Of a DNA stretch of 64,000 bases, positions 54,201-60,846 are shown piece after piece. The stretch lies in the NCBI GenBank assembly GCA_029259845.1, contig JAJDEI010000221.1, positions 80,380 to 144,379 of the forward strand, given 5' to 3'. Made by a program: the position numbers and the translations under genes. The stretch is from Planctomycetaceae bacterium (GTDB lineage Bacteria; Planctomycetota; Planctomycetia; Planctomycetales; Planctomycetaceae). Each line of letters starts with the position of its first letter. Positions within the stretch are counted from its first letter, which is position 1. The notes beneath the pieces are model-generated. The model was not told the DNA's origin. It saw only the letters and a list, made by a program, of their open reading frames with translations, and searched no databases.

Positions 54201-54819
54201 CGGTGTAGACGGTAATCTTGTCTTTGCCGTGAACATGATGCGGCGGCGGCGCGGGAACCTTGTCGAAGACCGCACGCAAGTGCTGGTCGTAACGGATGAC
54301 TTTGAGCCCTTCCGGGAAAGGATACTGCCGATACTGCACGACCCACAGGCGTCCGCGTTCGTCGAAGTGCATGAACAGCGGCTGCTCGACCGGCGGAACT
54401 GTGAGGGGGGATTCTTCCTCCGCCCTGTCTCCGTCACCCGCAGCGTCTCCGCTCAGCGACGCTTCGGCAGCAACAAGTTCGATTTTCAATCCGTCGGCGA
54501 CCTCGAACAGTTTGATCGCTTCTTCGGGAGGAGTCGGTTCGCTGTCGTCGCCGACTTCACCGCGGCCGGGGAACGTCTTGAGAATGCGCTCGACTTCCGC
54601 GTTGCCGGCGACATCTTCGCGAAAGATGTCCCGCGAATTGGCGGCTTGGCGCGGGGCGTCTGCTGCGGGTGGCGATCCGGCGGACGGCTTGGGCACCGAC
54701 TCGGGCGGTTTCTCCGCGGCTCTGATGGGAATGAGTGTGCCGAAGAAAACTGTGCCGATGACAATCGTCCCCAGGAAACACCATCCCGATTGCCGTACTC
54801 GCTGCGTTCGTCGCGTCAT
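51214..54819 (-). CDS. PVC-type membrane dehydrogenase/cytochrome c fusion
   Basis: This 1201-residue protein has a membrane helix/signal near residues 12-33. A propeller-like dehydrogenase domain follows (about 90-480, VLNPPYLLFYPDADRDDVPD, RWGPDGWLYGANGS), then HEAT-type helical repeats (about 500-1000), and a C-terminal cytochrome c domain with FKKHCGTCHTLF (CxxCH heme site) near 1076. Such proteins occur in planctomycetes and relatives, with an unknown substrate. An insert at about residues 231-271 is encoded by a repeat tract (54008-54125). ATG 54819 is chosen; upstream sequence is not coding. Confidence 0.85.
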   Translation of the reverse strand: MTRRTQRVRQSGWCFLGTIVIGTVFFGTLIPIRAAEKPPESVPKPSAGSPPAADAPRQAANSRDIFREDVAGNAEVERILKTFPGRGEVGDDSEPTPPEEAIKLFEVADGLKIELVAAEASLSGDAAGDGDRAEEESPLTVPPVEQPLFMHFDERGRLWVVQYRQYPFPEGLKVIRYDQHLRAVFDKVPAPPPHHVHGKDKITVYTDTNGDGTYDSFKDAITGLNITTAVVTGRGPGAGTGDQESGAGQSPRVAPRGAPQPSTPDSQLSSPHPYGIYVLNPPYLLFYPDADRDDVPDADPVVCLSGFGIEDTHSVANSLRWGPDGWLYGANGSTSTGNVSSSVTKGVRWEGQCIWRFDPRTHVFEIFAEGGGNTFSSEIDGKGRVFSGTNHGNTRGMYYPQGSYATKSWGKHGPLTNPYAFGYFAHMKHEGDTDRFPQTFVIYEGGALPALYQGNIIAANALHNRVWASEMIRDGSTYRTVDRPPLVTTPDRWFRPVCVEVGPDGAVYIADWYDTRLTHVDPRDNWHKTSGRIYRVVSEKEVRSEPSKPADGNPWVPEDLMAKTDDQLINLFAHPNKWWRQTAARVLGDRLAISLAGGDSSVPADSSFRTNTSDQNRAQPQAALFRLIGLALDAKDGRSLEALWAIHGAGKFDLDLAARLLGHEDKHVRRWTVRLLGDHRRLNDQLGQELVALAKSEPYVQVRTQLASSAKRFQTSYALPIIGALLSRDEDASDPHQPLLLWWALEEHCGDRSDPQVRVPLPTAQPADASRAAVLAMFKDPGLWDVPLVRDVILSRIMQRFAMDNSDAQDGPLPGLEACAQLLALSPSPDHTRRLMTGFLEAYQGREITGLPPSLAAAIDEYQQSLGQSDLALALRLGKDEAVEDALKVIRDESADVPQRLAYIKILGQIDKPQVVSPLLGLIGSSKSDAVKRAAMQALMNYDDPKIGQTICQRYQSTLPAEHDLRSTAHRVLASRAVWTKQFLNELTSYRIKRDTIPLDIVQQMRLHDDPEIQAVLNKLWGKTRSTPDEKRKQVARLRRLIARVRGRGDAAAETRTAGDETRSPNPHQGRELFKKHCGTCHTLFDDGGKTGPNLTGYERTNLDFLLLAIVDPSAAIREEFTQYQVLTNDGRVLTGLIDDQTPTTVTLRGVNNQTTLVNRDDVDILQAMDTSIMPDALVEKFTDDELRDLFAYLTARTPPQ
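54008..54125 (-). repeat. In-frame iterated tract in PVC cytochrome gene
   Basis: The coding strand has GGGACCGGGGATCAGGAATC, a short hairpin CCACGGGTCGC..CCCCGTGG, and CAACCCTCAACTCCCGACTC. It encodes about 40 residues ([27 protein letters not shown]) between conserved parts of the dehydrogenase domain. Both the CTCAAC and the CCCTGAT/CCCCGG families of this window are present in it. Confidence 0.75.
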
Positions 54820-54930
54820 CACGCCGTTATCCTGCCGAGACCATTGGTTGCCCGCTATTCGCACTCCCCGATCGTAGCACGCATCCGGACGATTGCGAAT
54901 CCGCCGAGGCGGCTGATTGCCGTGAGGGGC

Positions 54931-54982
54931 GCGTCCGTCCGATGGTAGTGCTTGCTCATGTCCGGGTGGCTGTGCCCTGCGG
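54931..54982. repeat. Partial copy of the 29.0/63.7-kb repeat
   Basis: GCGCGTCCGTCCGATGG, then CTTGCTCATGTCCGGGTGGC match the start of the repeat at 28976 and 63725 with the same spacing. Beyond that the similarity stops. Confidence 0.55.
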
Positions 54983-54985
54983 GAG

Positions 54986-55060
54986 GCGAAACGGAGTTTC
55001 GCGAAGGTGCGTTCCCAAACCGGAGTTTGGGAACGAGGCAAACGGAGTTTGGGAACGGGG
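54986..55060. repeat. Hairpin cluster (GTTCCCAAAC / GTTTGGGAAC)
   Basis: GCGAAACGGAGTTTCGC is a hairpin, then CGTTCCCAAACCGG with AGTTTGGGAACG, and a further GGAGTTTGGGAACGGGG. These share the hairpin with the element at 30831-30940. Confidence 0.65.
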
Positions 55061-55072
55061 CGACGGGTGAGC

Positions 55073-55105
55073 ATGTTGCCCGGACTCGATCTTTGAATAG
55101 CCCCG
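55073..55105 (-). repeat. Solitary right end of the 60.4-kb TIR element
   Basis: GTTGCCCGGACTCGATCTTT and then GAATAGCCCC match GTTGCCCAGCTTCAATCTTT with GAACGGCCCT at the right end of the element at 60390-60546. Confidence 0.5.
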
Positions 55106-55225
55106 GCGGCGGACCGACGTGACCATGACCGAATCAGCCGGCACAACACAACACACCCCGGCATCATGGGGATGTCGGGGTGCGTCGGTGATCACAACCG
55201 ATTGATACGCGACGGAGCGCGGCGG

Positions 55226-56284
55226 CTAAGTTCCCCGTGCCGTGCCCGCCGTGGAGGCGACGATGTTGCCGACCGCCGAAAACGTGACCGGCTCCGGATG
55301 CCCCGCGACCGTGATGGTGAACTGTTCCTTGAAGGCTCCCGGAGCGTCGGGAGACTTGAACGTCAGCGGAAGGAAATGGGTCCGCTTGGAGGCTTTCGTC
55401 AACCGCACTTTGAAGCATTCCAGGTCGGATTCACATTCGATTCGCTCGATTGCGAACGGCTTCTTGCCTCGGATGATGACCGTGTAGGTCCTCTCCGCTC
55501 CAATGGCGACGTCGCCCAAGGGGAGTGTACCGGGAGAGACGACGATGTCGGGCTCGACTCGCGCTTCGACCAGCACGGGCACTTTGGGATTGGCGGCGTC
55601 GTTCGTCAGCAGATTGATCTTATCGCGAATGACGCCCACAGGGGCAGACGGCTTGACCTGCACAATCAGGTCGTACCGGACGAAGGAATCTCCTCCAAAG
55701 CCGCCGGAGCGATCTGTCTCGACGATCGATGCCTCCAGATAGTCAGAATTCACGTCGACGCCTTGCATGCTCCAGTCGCCGCGCCCGGCGTACGAAACCC
55801 GGACCGTTCGCCGCGCCCCGGCACCGGCGTCAACCGTGCCGAAATCGACAGTTCCCGGTTCGATGATGATGTCCGGCCGGATGTAGGCGGAGATCGGGAT
55901 ACGCACCGTTTTGGTCGTTGAGGTTCCGTCCGCGTCGGTAAACGAGAGCGTGACATCGACGTTGGAGTTCTTTTGCCGTTTGAACTTGACGGTATTCATG
56001 ACGACTTCGACGTACGCCGTTTCCCCGGTTTCGAGCACTTTCTGAGACGGGGTCGCCGCCGTGCAGCCGCAGGTCGTGCCCACATTCAGGATGCGGACTT
56101 GCTCCTGGTAGATGTTCTTGACCTCGATTTGATGCCGCGTGTCGGAGCCGCTGGCGACGGTCCCAAAGTCGTGCTCTGTTTCCGAAAACATCCGCTGCGC
56201 CCAGTCGAGCTCCTGAGCTCTGCCGAGAGAAGCCGCGAAAAGGACCGCACAAAACCCGATGATTCGACAATGACCGATGCGCAT
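55226..56284 (-). CDS. DUF1573 domain protein
   Basis: This 352-residue protein has a signal peptide (MRIGHCRIIGFCAVLFAASL, end near residue 23). The segment VGTTCGCTAATPSQKVLETGETA is the DUF1573 signature (GxTCGCT), followed by two further beta-sandwich-like repeats (IIIEPGTVDFGTVDAG; IVVSPGTLPLGDVAIG). The function is unknown; exported. ATG 56284 is used even though the reading frame stays open further upstream, because the signal peptide starts there and GGAG lies before it. Confidence 0.88.
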   Translation of the reverse strand: MRIGHCRIIGFCAVLFAASLGRAQELDWAQRMFSETEHDFGTVASGSDTRHQIEVKNIYQEQVRILNVGTTCGCTAATPSQKVLETGETAYVEVVMNTVKFKRQKNSNVDVTLSFTDADGTSTTKTVRIPISAYIRPDIIIEPGTVDFGTVDAGAGARRTVRVSYAGRGDWSMQGVDVNSDYLEASIVETDRSGGFGGDSFVRYDLIVQVKPSAPVGVIRDKINLLTNDAANPKVPVLVEARVEPDIVVSPGTLPLGDVAIGAERTYTVIIRGKKPFAIERIECESDLECFKVRLTKASKRTHFLPLTFKSPDAPGAFKEQFTITVAGHPEPVTFSAVGNIVASTAGTARGT

Positions 56285-57077
56285 AAGGAAACTCCGCGGC
56301 GGGCTTGGCGAGGAGAATTCCTCGCAACTCCGCTCCCATTCTAAAGTGTCCGTGACAATTCCGTCCAGACCCGGTTTCCGCCGTGAATCCCTTGATCGCG
56401 GTACGAACCGTTTCCCGGTGTCTGAAGCCGTCCGCTGAGGGACGGTTTGCCGCGTTGACCCAGCCGACGGGGCGCGTTGCAGCGACGCCCGGCGATCAGA
56501 TCCTGACGTGTTGTTGAACCAGTATGCCTGCTGGATTTCAGAGTGTCGAGATGAATCGGCGGGAACCGCACTGTCTCGAAGAATAGGGCAACCGGGCAGA
56601 TCAGAGACCGTGCGATCGTTGTTGTTTCTCCGACTGCTTCCCTTTCGGGGAGTCGGATAACCGATTCCTGCCGTGGGGCCTGGGATCGCAGCCCTTCCGG
56701 AGGATTTTCCCCATTTGATACGATGTCCGGGTGTCTGTGCGCCGGGGCGCGGGACACAAGTTGCCAAAGACACTCAGTGTTTTCGTTCAAGAATCATGCC
56801 CCCACTGAAGTTGGGGCAGCAATCGCCGGGGATGACAATTCCAGGTTCGAGACACCGGATGCCGGGGCACGGTCACATATGCCGCCCCCCGGGCTCCATT
56901 CACCCCGGGCCCATGCGGACCATCTGATCCTAGACCTCATAGGAACCATTCGTGAGAAATGAACTCCGGCAGGCGATCGTCGAATCCACCCCACATGCCC
57001 CGGATGGGCGTAACCCGACAACGTGCGAACAGAGTCTGATCGGCCCGCGCGGGAGGGCGTTTTGGCCGCACGTGCGA
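56285..57077. other. Long intergenic region between divergent genes
   Basis: 793 bp with no gene I can support. It holds CCGGTGTCTGAAG (56414-56427) and TTCGAGACACCGGATG (56847-56862), similar to the ends of the 97-bp element but far apart, and a small hairpin CCCCCACTGAAGTTGGGG (56798-56816). Promoters for both flanking genes should be here, but none is clear by eye. Confidence 0.55.
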
Positions 57078-58742
57078 ATGTCCCTGCCCGTCGTGTTGTT
57101 ACTGGCGTTGGCAACGTCGCTGCCGGCTCAGGACGCCTCCCCCAAGAAAGATCCCGCGCGCCCGGCTGCGGAGAAATCCGGGACACCGGCTTCGTCTGAC
57201 AGCGACGGGAAAGCGGACCAAACGCCCGCCAAGAACCCGTTTCCCGGACTGGGACCGGCTCCCAGTCTCGACGGCGGCACCGAGTGGCTCAACACGGAAA
57301 GTGAGATCAATCTGCGCGATCTTCGCGGAAAGGTCGTCCTGCTCGACTTCTGGACTTACTGCTGCATCAACTGCATGCATGTTCTCCCCGATCTTAAGTA
57401 CCTCGAACGAAAGTACCCCAACGAACTGGCCGTCATTGGCGTGCATGCCTACAAGTTCGAGAACGAGAAAGAAGCTGAAAACATCCGGCAGGCGGTCCTG
57501 CGGTACGAAATCGAGCATCCCGTCGTCAACGACTCGGAGAAAACCATCGCCCGCAAGTACGCCATGCGGAGTTGGCCCACGCTTGTTGTGCTCGATCCGG
57601 AAGGGCAGTACGTCGGGCGGGTGACCGGTGAGGGCAACCGCGAATTGCTCGACAAAGTCGTCGGCGACATGATCGCGTTTCACCGCAAGAAAGGCACGCT
57701 CAACGAACAGCCGCTCTCTTTCAAACTTGAACGGCAAAAGGTCGAGCCCGGTCCGCTCAAGTTCCCCGGCAAGGTGCTCGCCGATGACGCGGGCGGACGG
57801 TTGTTCATCGCCGACAGCAGTCACAACCGAATTGTCGTCGCTTCGCTCGACGGTCAGCTTCAGGCAATCATCGGGACCGGCAAGATCGGACGGACGGACG
57901 ATGCTTATGACGTTGCCCAATTCGACCATCCGCAGGGGATGGCACTCGATGGGGACACCCTGTATGTCGCTGACACGGAGAATCATCTGTTGCGGACGGT
58001 GAATCTCACAGAGCAGACGGCGGGCACACTGGCCGGCATCGGCGAACAGGCGCGCACCCGGGGCACGGGTGGGAAACTTCTGGAGACCGCGCTCAACAGC
58101 CCGTGGGCACTGTCGCTGCACGAGGGCGTGATATTCATCGCGATGGCGGGGCCGCATCAGTTGTGGTCGCATCGGCTGGGGACCGACAAGATCGGACTGT
58201 TCGCCGGCAATGGACGGGAGAACATCGCCGATGGCCCGCGGCTCTCCTCGGAACTCGCGCAGCCGTCCGGGATCACCCATGACGGCGAGGCGCTGTACTG
58301 GGTCGACAGCGAGGGATCGGCGGTCCGCCGCATGCCGTTCACCGGCGACAACGTGGTGACCACCATTGCCGGCCCCCACGATGTGCCGAACGCCCTGTTC
58401 GAATTTGGCGATGTGGACGGCCAGGGGGACAAGGTGCGTCTGCAACACCCGCTCGGCATCGTCCATCACCAGGGCACGCTCTACGTCGCTGACACCTACA
58501 ATCACAAGATTAAGACGGTCGATCCAGCAACCGGCGAGACGGCCACATGGCTCGGCACGGGCGAGTCAGGGAAGGGTTTCGACCCCGTCCAATTGTCCGA
58601 ACCGGCGGGACTGGCCATCTCCGGCAATCGGCTGTTCATCGCCGACACCAACAACCATCGGATTCTCGTTGCCGATCTCGACACAAAGGCCGTGAACGAA
58701 TTCGTCATCGACGGCCTCAAGCCGCCAGAAGACGGTCGGTAG
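57078..58742 (+). CDS. NHLRC2-like thioredoxin/NHL-repeat protein
   Basis: This 554-residue protein has a signal peptide (residues 1-20, SLPVVLLLALATSLPAQ). A thioredoxin-like domain has FWTYCCINCMHVLPDL (CCINC in place of CGPC), about residues 55-200. NHL/beta-propeller repeats (about 215-550) include GGRLFIADSSHNRIVVASLDG and TLYVADTENHLLRTVNL, several with FDHPQGMALDGD-like turns. This is the layout of NHLRC2, a eukaryotic protein with bacterial relatives. The function here is unknown, perhaps periplasmic redox. The ATG at 57078 gives the signal peptide. Confidence 0.82.
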   Translation: MSLPVVLLLALATSLPAQDASPKKDPARPAAEKSGTPASSDSDGKADQTPAKNPFPGLGPAPSLDGGTEWLNTESEINLRDLRGKVVLLDFWTYCCINCMHVLPDLKYLERKYPNELAVIGVHAYKFENEKEAENIRQAVLRYEIEHPVVNDSEKTIARKYAMRSWPTLVVLDPEGQYVGRVTGEGNRELLDKVVGDMIAFHRKKGTLNEQPLSFKLERQKVEPGPLKFPGKVLADDAGGRLFIADSSHNRIVVASLDGQLQAIIGTGKIGRTDDAYDVAQFDHPQGMALDGDTLYVADTENHLLRTVNLTEQTAGTLAGIGEQARTRGTGGKLLETALNSPWALSLHEGVIFIAMAGPHQLWSHRLGTDKIGLFAGNGRENIADGPRLSSELAQPSGITHDGEALYWVDSEGSAVRRMPFTGDNVVTTIAGPHDVPNALFEFGDVDGQGDKVRLQHPLGIVHHQGTLYVADTYNHKIKTVDPATGETATWLGTGESGKGFDPVQLSEPAGLAISGNRLFIADTNNHRILVADLDTKAVNEFVIDGLKPPEDGR

Positions 58743-58886
58743 ATTGCGACATTGGCCGAGGGCGCATGTCATTCTCGCGGGACGGGCGACCGCTTGCGGT
58801 TTCGCGCGGCCGCTCTCCCTTCGTGCAAGTCCGCGAGCGTCGACCGGACGGTTTTCATAACGATCGCCATTGGGAGAGTCGACTTG

Positions 58887-59324
58887 ATGGAACAGCGACT
58901 GAGTGTTGTGGGATTGGAAGTCGCAGATATTCCCAGATCGCGCGACTTCTATGAGACCGGACTCGGATGGCGGGTCTCATCGCGGTCCAACGAGCAAATC
59001 GTATTTCTGCAACTCGGTGGAATAGTGCTCTCGCTCTTTCCGGAACGGTTACTGGCGGAAGATGCGACCGTCGCCGACGACCGGCGGGGGTCGTTTCGGG
59101 GCGTGACCTTGGCATACAATACGCGCAGCCGGGATGAGGTCGACTCGGTCCTGCAGTTTGCGGCGGATGCCGGTGCCCGAATCGTCAAGCCGGCCCAAGA
59201 AGTCTTCTGGGGCGGGTACTCCGGGTATTTTGCCGATCCGGACGCGCATCTGTGGGAGGTCGCTTGGAACCCCTTCTGGGAACTGAGCGAGTCGGGCGAA
59301 CTCCTGTTGCCGGATGACGAGTGA
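58887..59324 (+). CDS. VOC family (glyoxalase-like) protein
   Basis: This 145-residue protein has LEVADIPRSRDFYETGLGWRV, then GGIVLSLFPERLL and GYSGYFADPDAHLWEVAWNP with the Glu metal ligand. This is one vicinal oxygen chelate module pair, as in glyoxalases and dioxygenases. The substrate cannot be told. GGGAG lies before ATG 58887. It stands between the NHLRC2-like gene and the convergent MoxR gene. Confidence 0.88.
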   Translation: MEQRLSVVGLEVADIPRSRDFYETGLGWRVSSRSNEQIVFLQLGGIVLSLFPERLLAEDATVADDRRGSFRGVTLAYNTRSRDEVDSVLQFAADAGARIVKPAQEVFWGGYSGYFADPDAHLWEVAWNPFWELSESGELLLPDDE

Positions 59325-59330
59325 CACCCG

Positions 59331-60272
59331 TCAGCGCGGTACGGCGGTCGCGTCGACGAGTTGCTGGATGATGCCGGTCACCCGTTCACGCTGATTCTCG
59401 CGGATCAGGCCGCGGCAGACGACGCGGTGCGCCAGGACGGGGACGGCGAGTTGTTTGATGTCGTCCGGGATGACAAAGTCCCGCCCTTCGAGAACCGCAA
59501 GGCTCTGGGCAGCCCGGTAGAAGGTCAGCGCGCCGCGTGTGCTCACACCGAGGATCAGTTCCTCGTGGTCGCGCGTCCGGTGGACCAGTTCCAAGATGTA
59601 ATCGTTGAGCGTGTCGTCGACACGGACTTCGCGCACAGATGCCTGGAGCGACCGCAGTTGTTCGCCGCCCAGCACCGGCTGCAGTCGATCCACCGGCTCC
59701 CCGCCGCGGTGTTGCTTGAGCACTTCGCGCTCGATCTCCCGATCGGGGTACCCGACGTCGATTCGCAGCATGAACCGGTCGAGCTGATTCTCGGGGAGCG
59801 GATAAGTCCCCTCGAATTCGAACGGGTTCTGCGTTGCCAGCACGAAGAACGGCTGTTCGAGGCGGTACGTCTCGCCATCGACGGAGACCTGATGCTCGTT
59901 CATCGCTTCGAGCAGAGCCGACTGCGTCCGGGGTGTCGTCCGATTGATCTCGTCCGCCAACAACACGTTCGTGAAGAGCGGCCCTTTGCGGAAGTCAAAC
60001 TCCCCCTTGTTGGGGAGAAACACGCTCGACCCGATGATATCGCTGGGAAGCATGTCGGGCGTGCACTGCAACCGCTTGAAGACACAATTGAGGCTGAGCG
60101 CAATCGCCTTGGCCAGCGCCGTCTTGCCGACCCCCGGAGCGTCTTCGATTAACAGATGCCCTTCCCCCAACAGAGCGACGACTGCGAGCCGAATGACATC
60201 CGGCTTTCCCAGGATGACTTTGGCGATGTTGGATTCCAGAAGCCCAGTCAGGTTGCCGTTCTCAGAAGACAC
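59331..60272 (-). CDS. MoxR family AAA+ ATPase
   Basis: This 313-residue ATPase has EDAPGVGKTALAKAIAL (Walker A), LLADEINRTTPRTQSALLEAM (Walker B), ATQNPFEFEGTYPLPENQLDRF (sensor 1 region) and VLAHRVVCRGLIRE. MoxR proteins are usually near DUF58/von Willebrand genes and act as chaperones or metal-insertion factors. Here no such partner is adjacent; the gene is alone between a VOC gene and a repeat-rich gap. Confidence 0.93.
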   Translation of the reverse strand: MSSENGNLTGLLESNIAKVILGKPDVIRLAVVALLGEGHLLIEDAPGVGKTALAKAIALSLNCVFKRLQCTPDMLPSDIIGSSVFLPNKGEFDFRKGPLFTNVLLADEINRTTPRTQSALLEAMNEHQVSVDGETYRLEQPFFVLATQNPFEFEGTYPLPENQLDRFMLRIDVGYPDREIEREVLKQHRGGEPVDRLQPVLGGEQLRSLQASVREVRVDDTLNDYILELVHRTRDHEELILGVSTRGALTFYRAAQSLAVLEGRDFVIPDDIKQLAVPVLAHRVVCRGLIRENQRERVTGIIQQLVDATAVPR

Positions 60273-60379
60273 GCACGGGTCCTTTCTGAAGCCGAGAACT
60301 CGGCGATTGGAGGATCGGACAGGTCGGCTTGAGCGGTTGCCAGTCTACACATCCGTCGCAAAAGAGTGAATGAAGGCTA

Positions 60380-60556
60380 GGATGGCAGTCAGGGCCATTC
60401 AAAGTTTCACTTTGGAGAGGACCGACCGGGACAAGCTCAATGGTAACCCGAAGCGTAAGCGAGGAAGCGAACGTGAGTGAGCGATTCGTCCCTTGCTTAC
60501 GCTTCGGGTTACGAGGTTGCCCAGCTTCAATCTTTGAACGGCCCTGGGATGGCAGT
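60380..60556. mobile_element. TIR element with 10-bp target duplication and a nested repeat
   Basis: GGATGGCAGT is repeated at 60380-60389 and 60547-60556. Between these, CAGGGCCATTCAAAG at the left and CTTTGAACGGCCCTG at the right are inverted (one mismatch). Inside lies a second inverted repeat (60444-60511), TAACCCGAAGCGTAAGC with GCTTACGCTTCGGGTTA. There is no coding sequence. Pieces of the outer element are at 17526 and 55073. Confidence 0.85.
60444..60511. repeat. Nested inverted repeat (CCCGAAGCGTAAGC)
   Basis: Arms of about 17 bp, TAACCCGAAGCGTAAGC and GCTTACGCTTCGGGTTA, are separated by about 34 bp. It sits in the middle of the larger element, which suggests that it was inserted there. 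Confidence 0.8.
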
Positions 60557-60846
60557 CCGCCGACGGTGCAGCAGCAGATTGATCGACGCCACGGCGACGG
60601 ATCCCGAATTCTCCTTCCGAACCCTTCGGTCGTGCAGAGCCGCAACCGGGCCGGGGCCGGCTCCGATTGCTCGACAGTTTCAGCCGGGAAGCCGCGTTTT
60701 GGGTCAAGCTGTGACGGTTCTGAGACCGATGCCAGTACAACCGGACTCTTCGGAGCAATCCGCAGAGATTCCCGTTGTGTCCGGAAGGGCAGGCGAGCGG
60801 AGCGCTCGTCTGGTTCCGCCGGTTCGTCGGCATGGGGGGGCAAAGG

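Larger units (their letters stand above)
54820..55225. other. Intergenic region with several repeats
   Basis: 406 bp upstream of the PVC cytochrome gene and downstream of the DUF1573 gene. It holds a piece of the 29.0/63.7-kb repeat (54931-54982), a hairpin cluster (54986-55060) and a piece of the 60.4-kb element's right end (55073-55105). There is no ORF with support. Confidence 0.65.
60273..60846. other. Intergenic region carrying a transposon-like element
   Basis: 574 bp between the MoxR start (minus) and the outer-membrane-like gene (plus). The element 60390-60546 with 10-bp flanking repeats lies inside. The region from 60557 to 60846 shows no gene I can support. Confidence 0.65.

Noticed and set aside
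54820..55167. N-terminal extension of the PVC cytochrome gene
   Set aside because: The extension is made of repeat DNA (translated hairpins) and the signal helix starts after ATG 54819.
56285..56773. N-terminal extension of the DUF1573 gene
   Set aside because: The frame stays open but the extension is Arg/Pro-rich with no motif; a proper signal peptide starts at 56284 with GGAG before it.
56798..56816. Terminator at the hairpin CCCCCACTGAAGTTGGGG
   Set aside because: There is no T-run after it on either strand, and it lies between divergent genes where a terminator is not needed.
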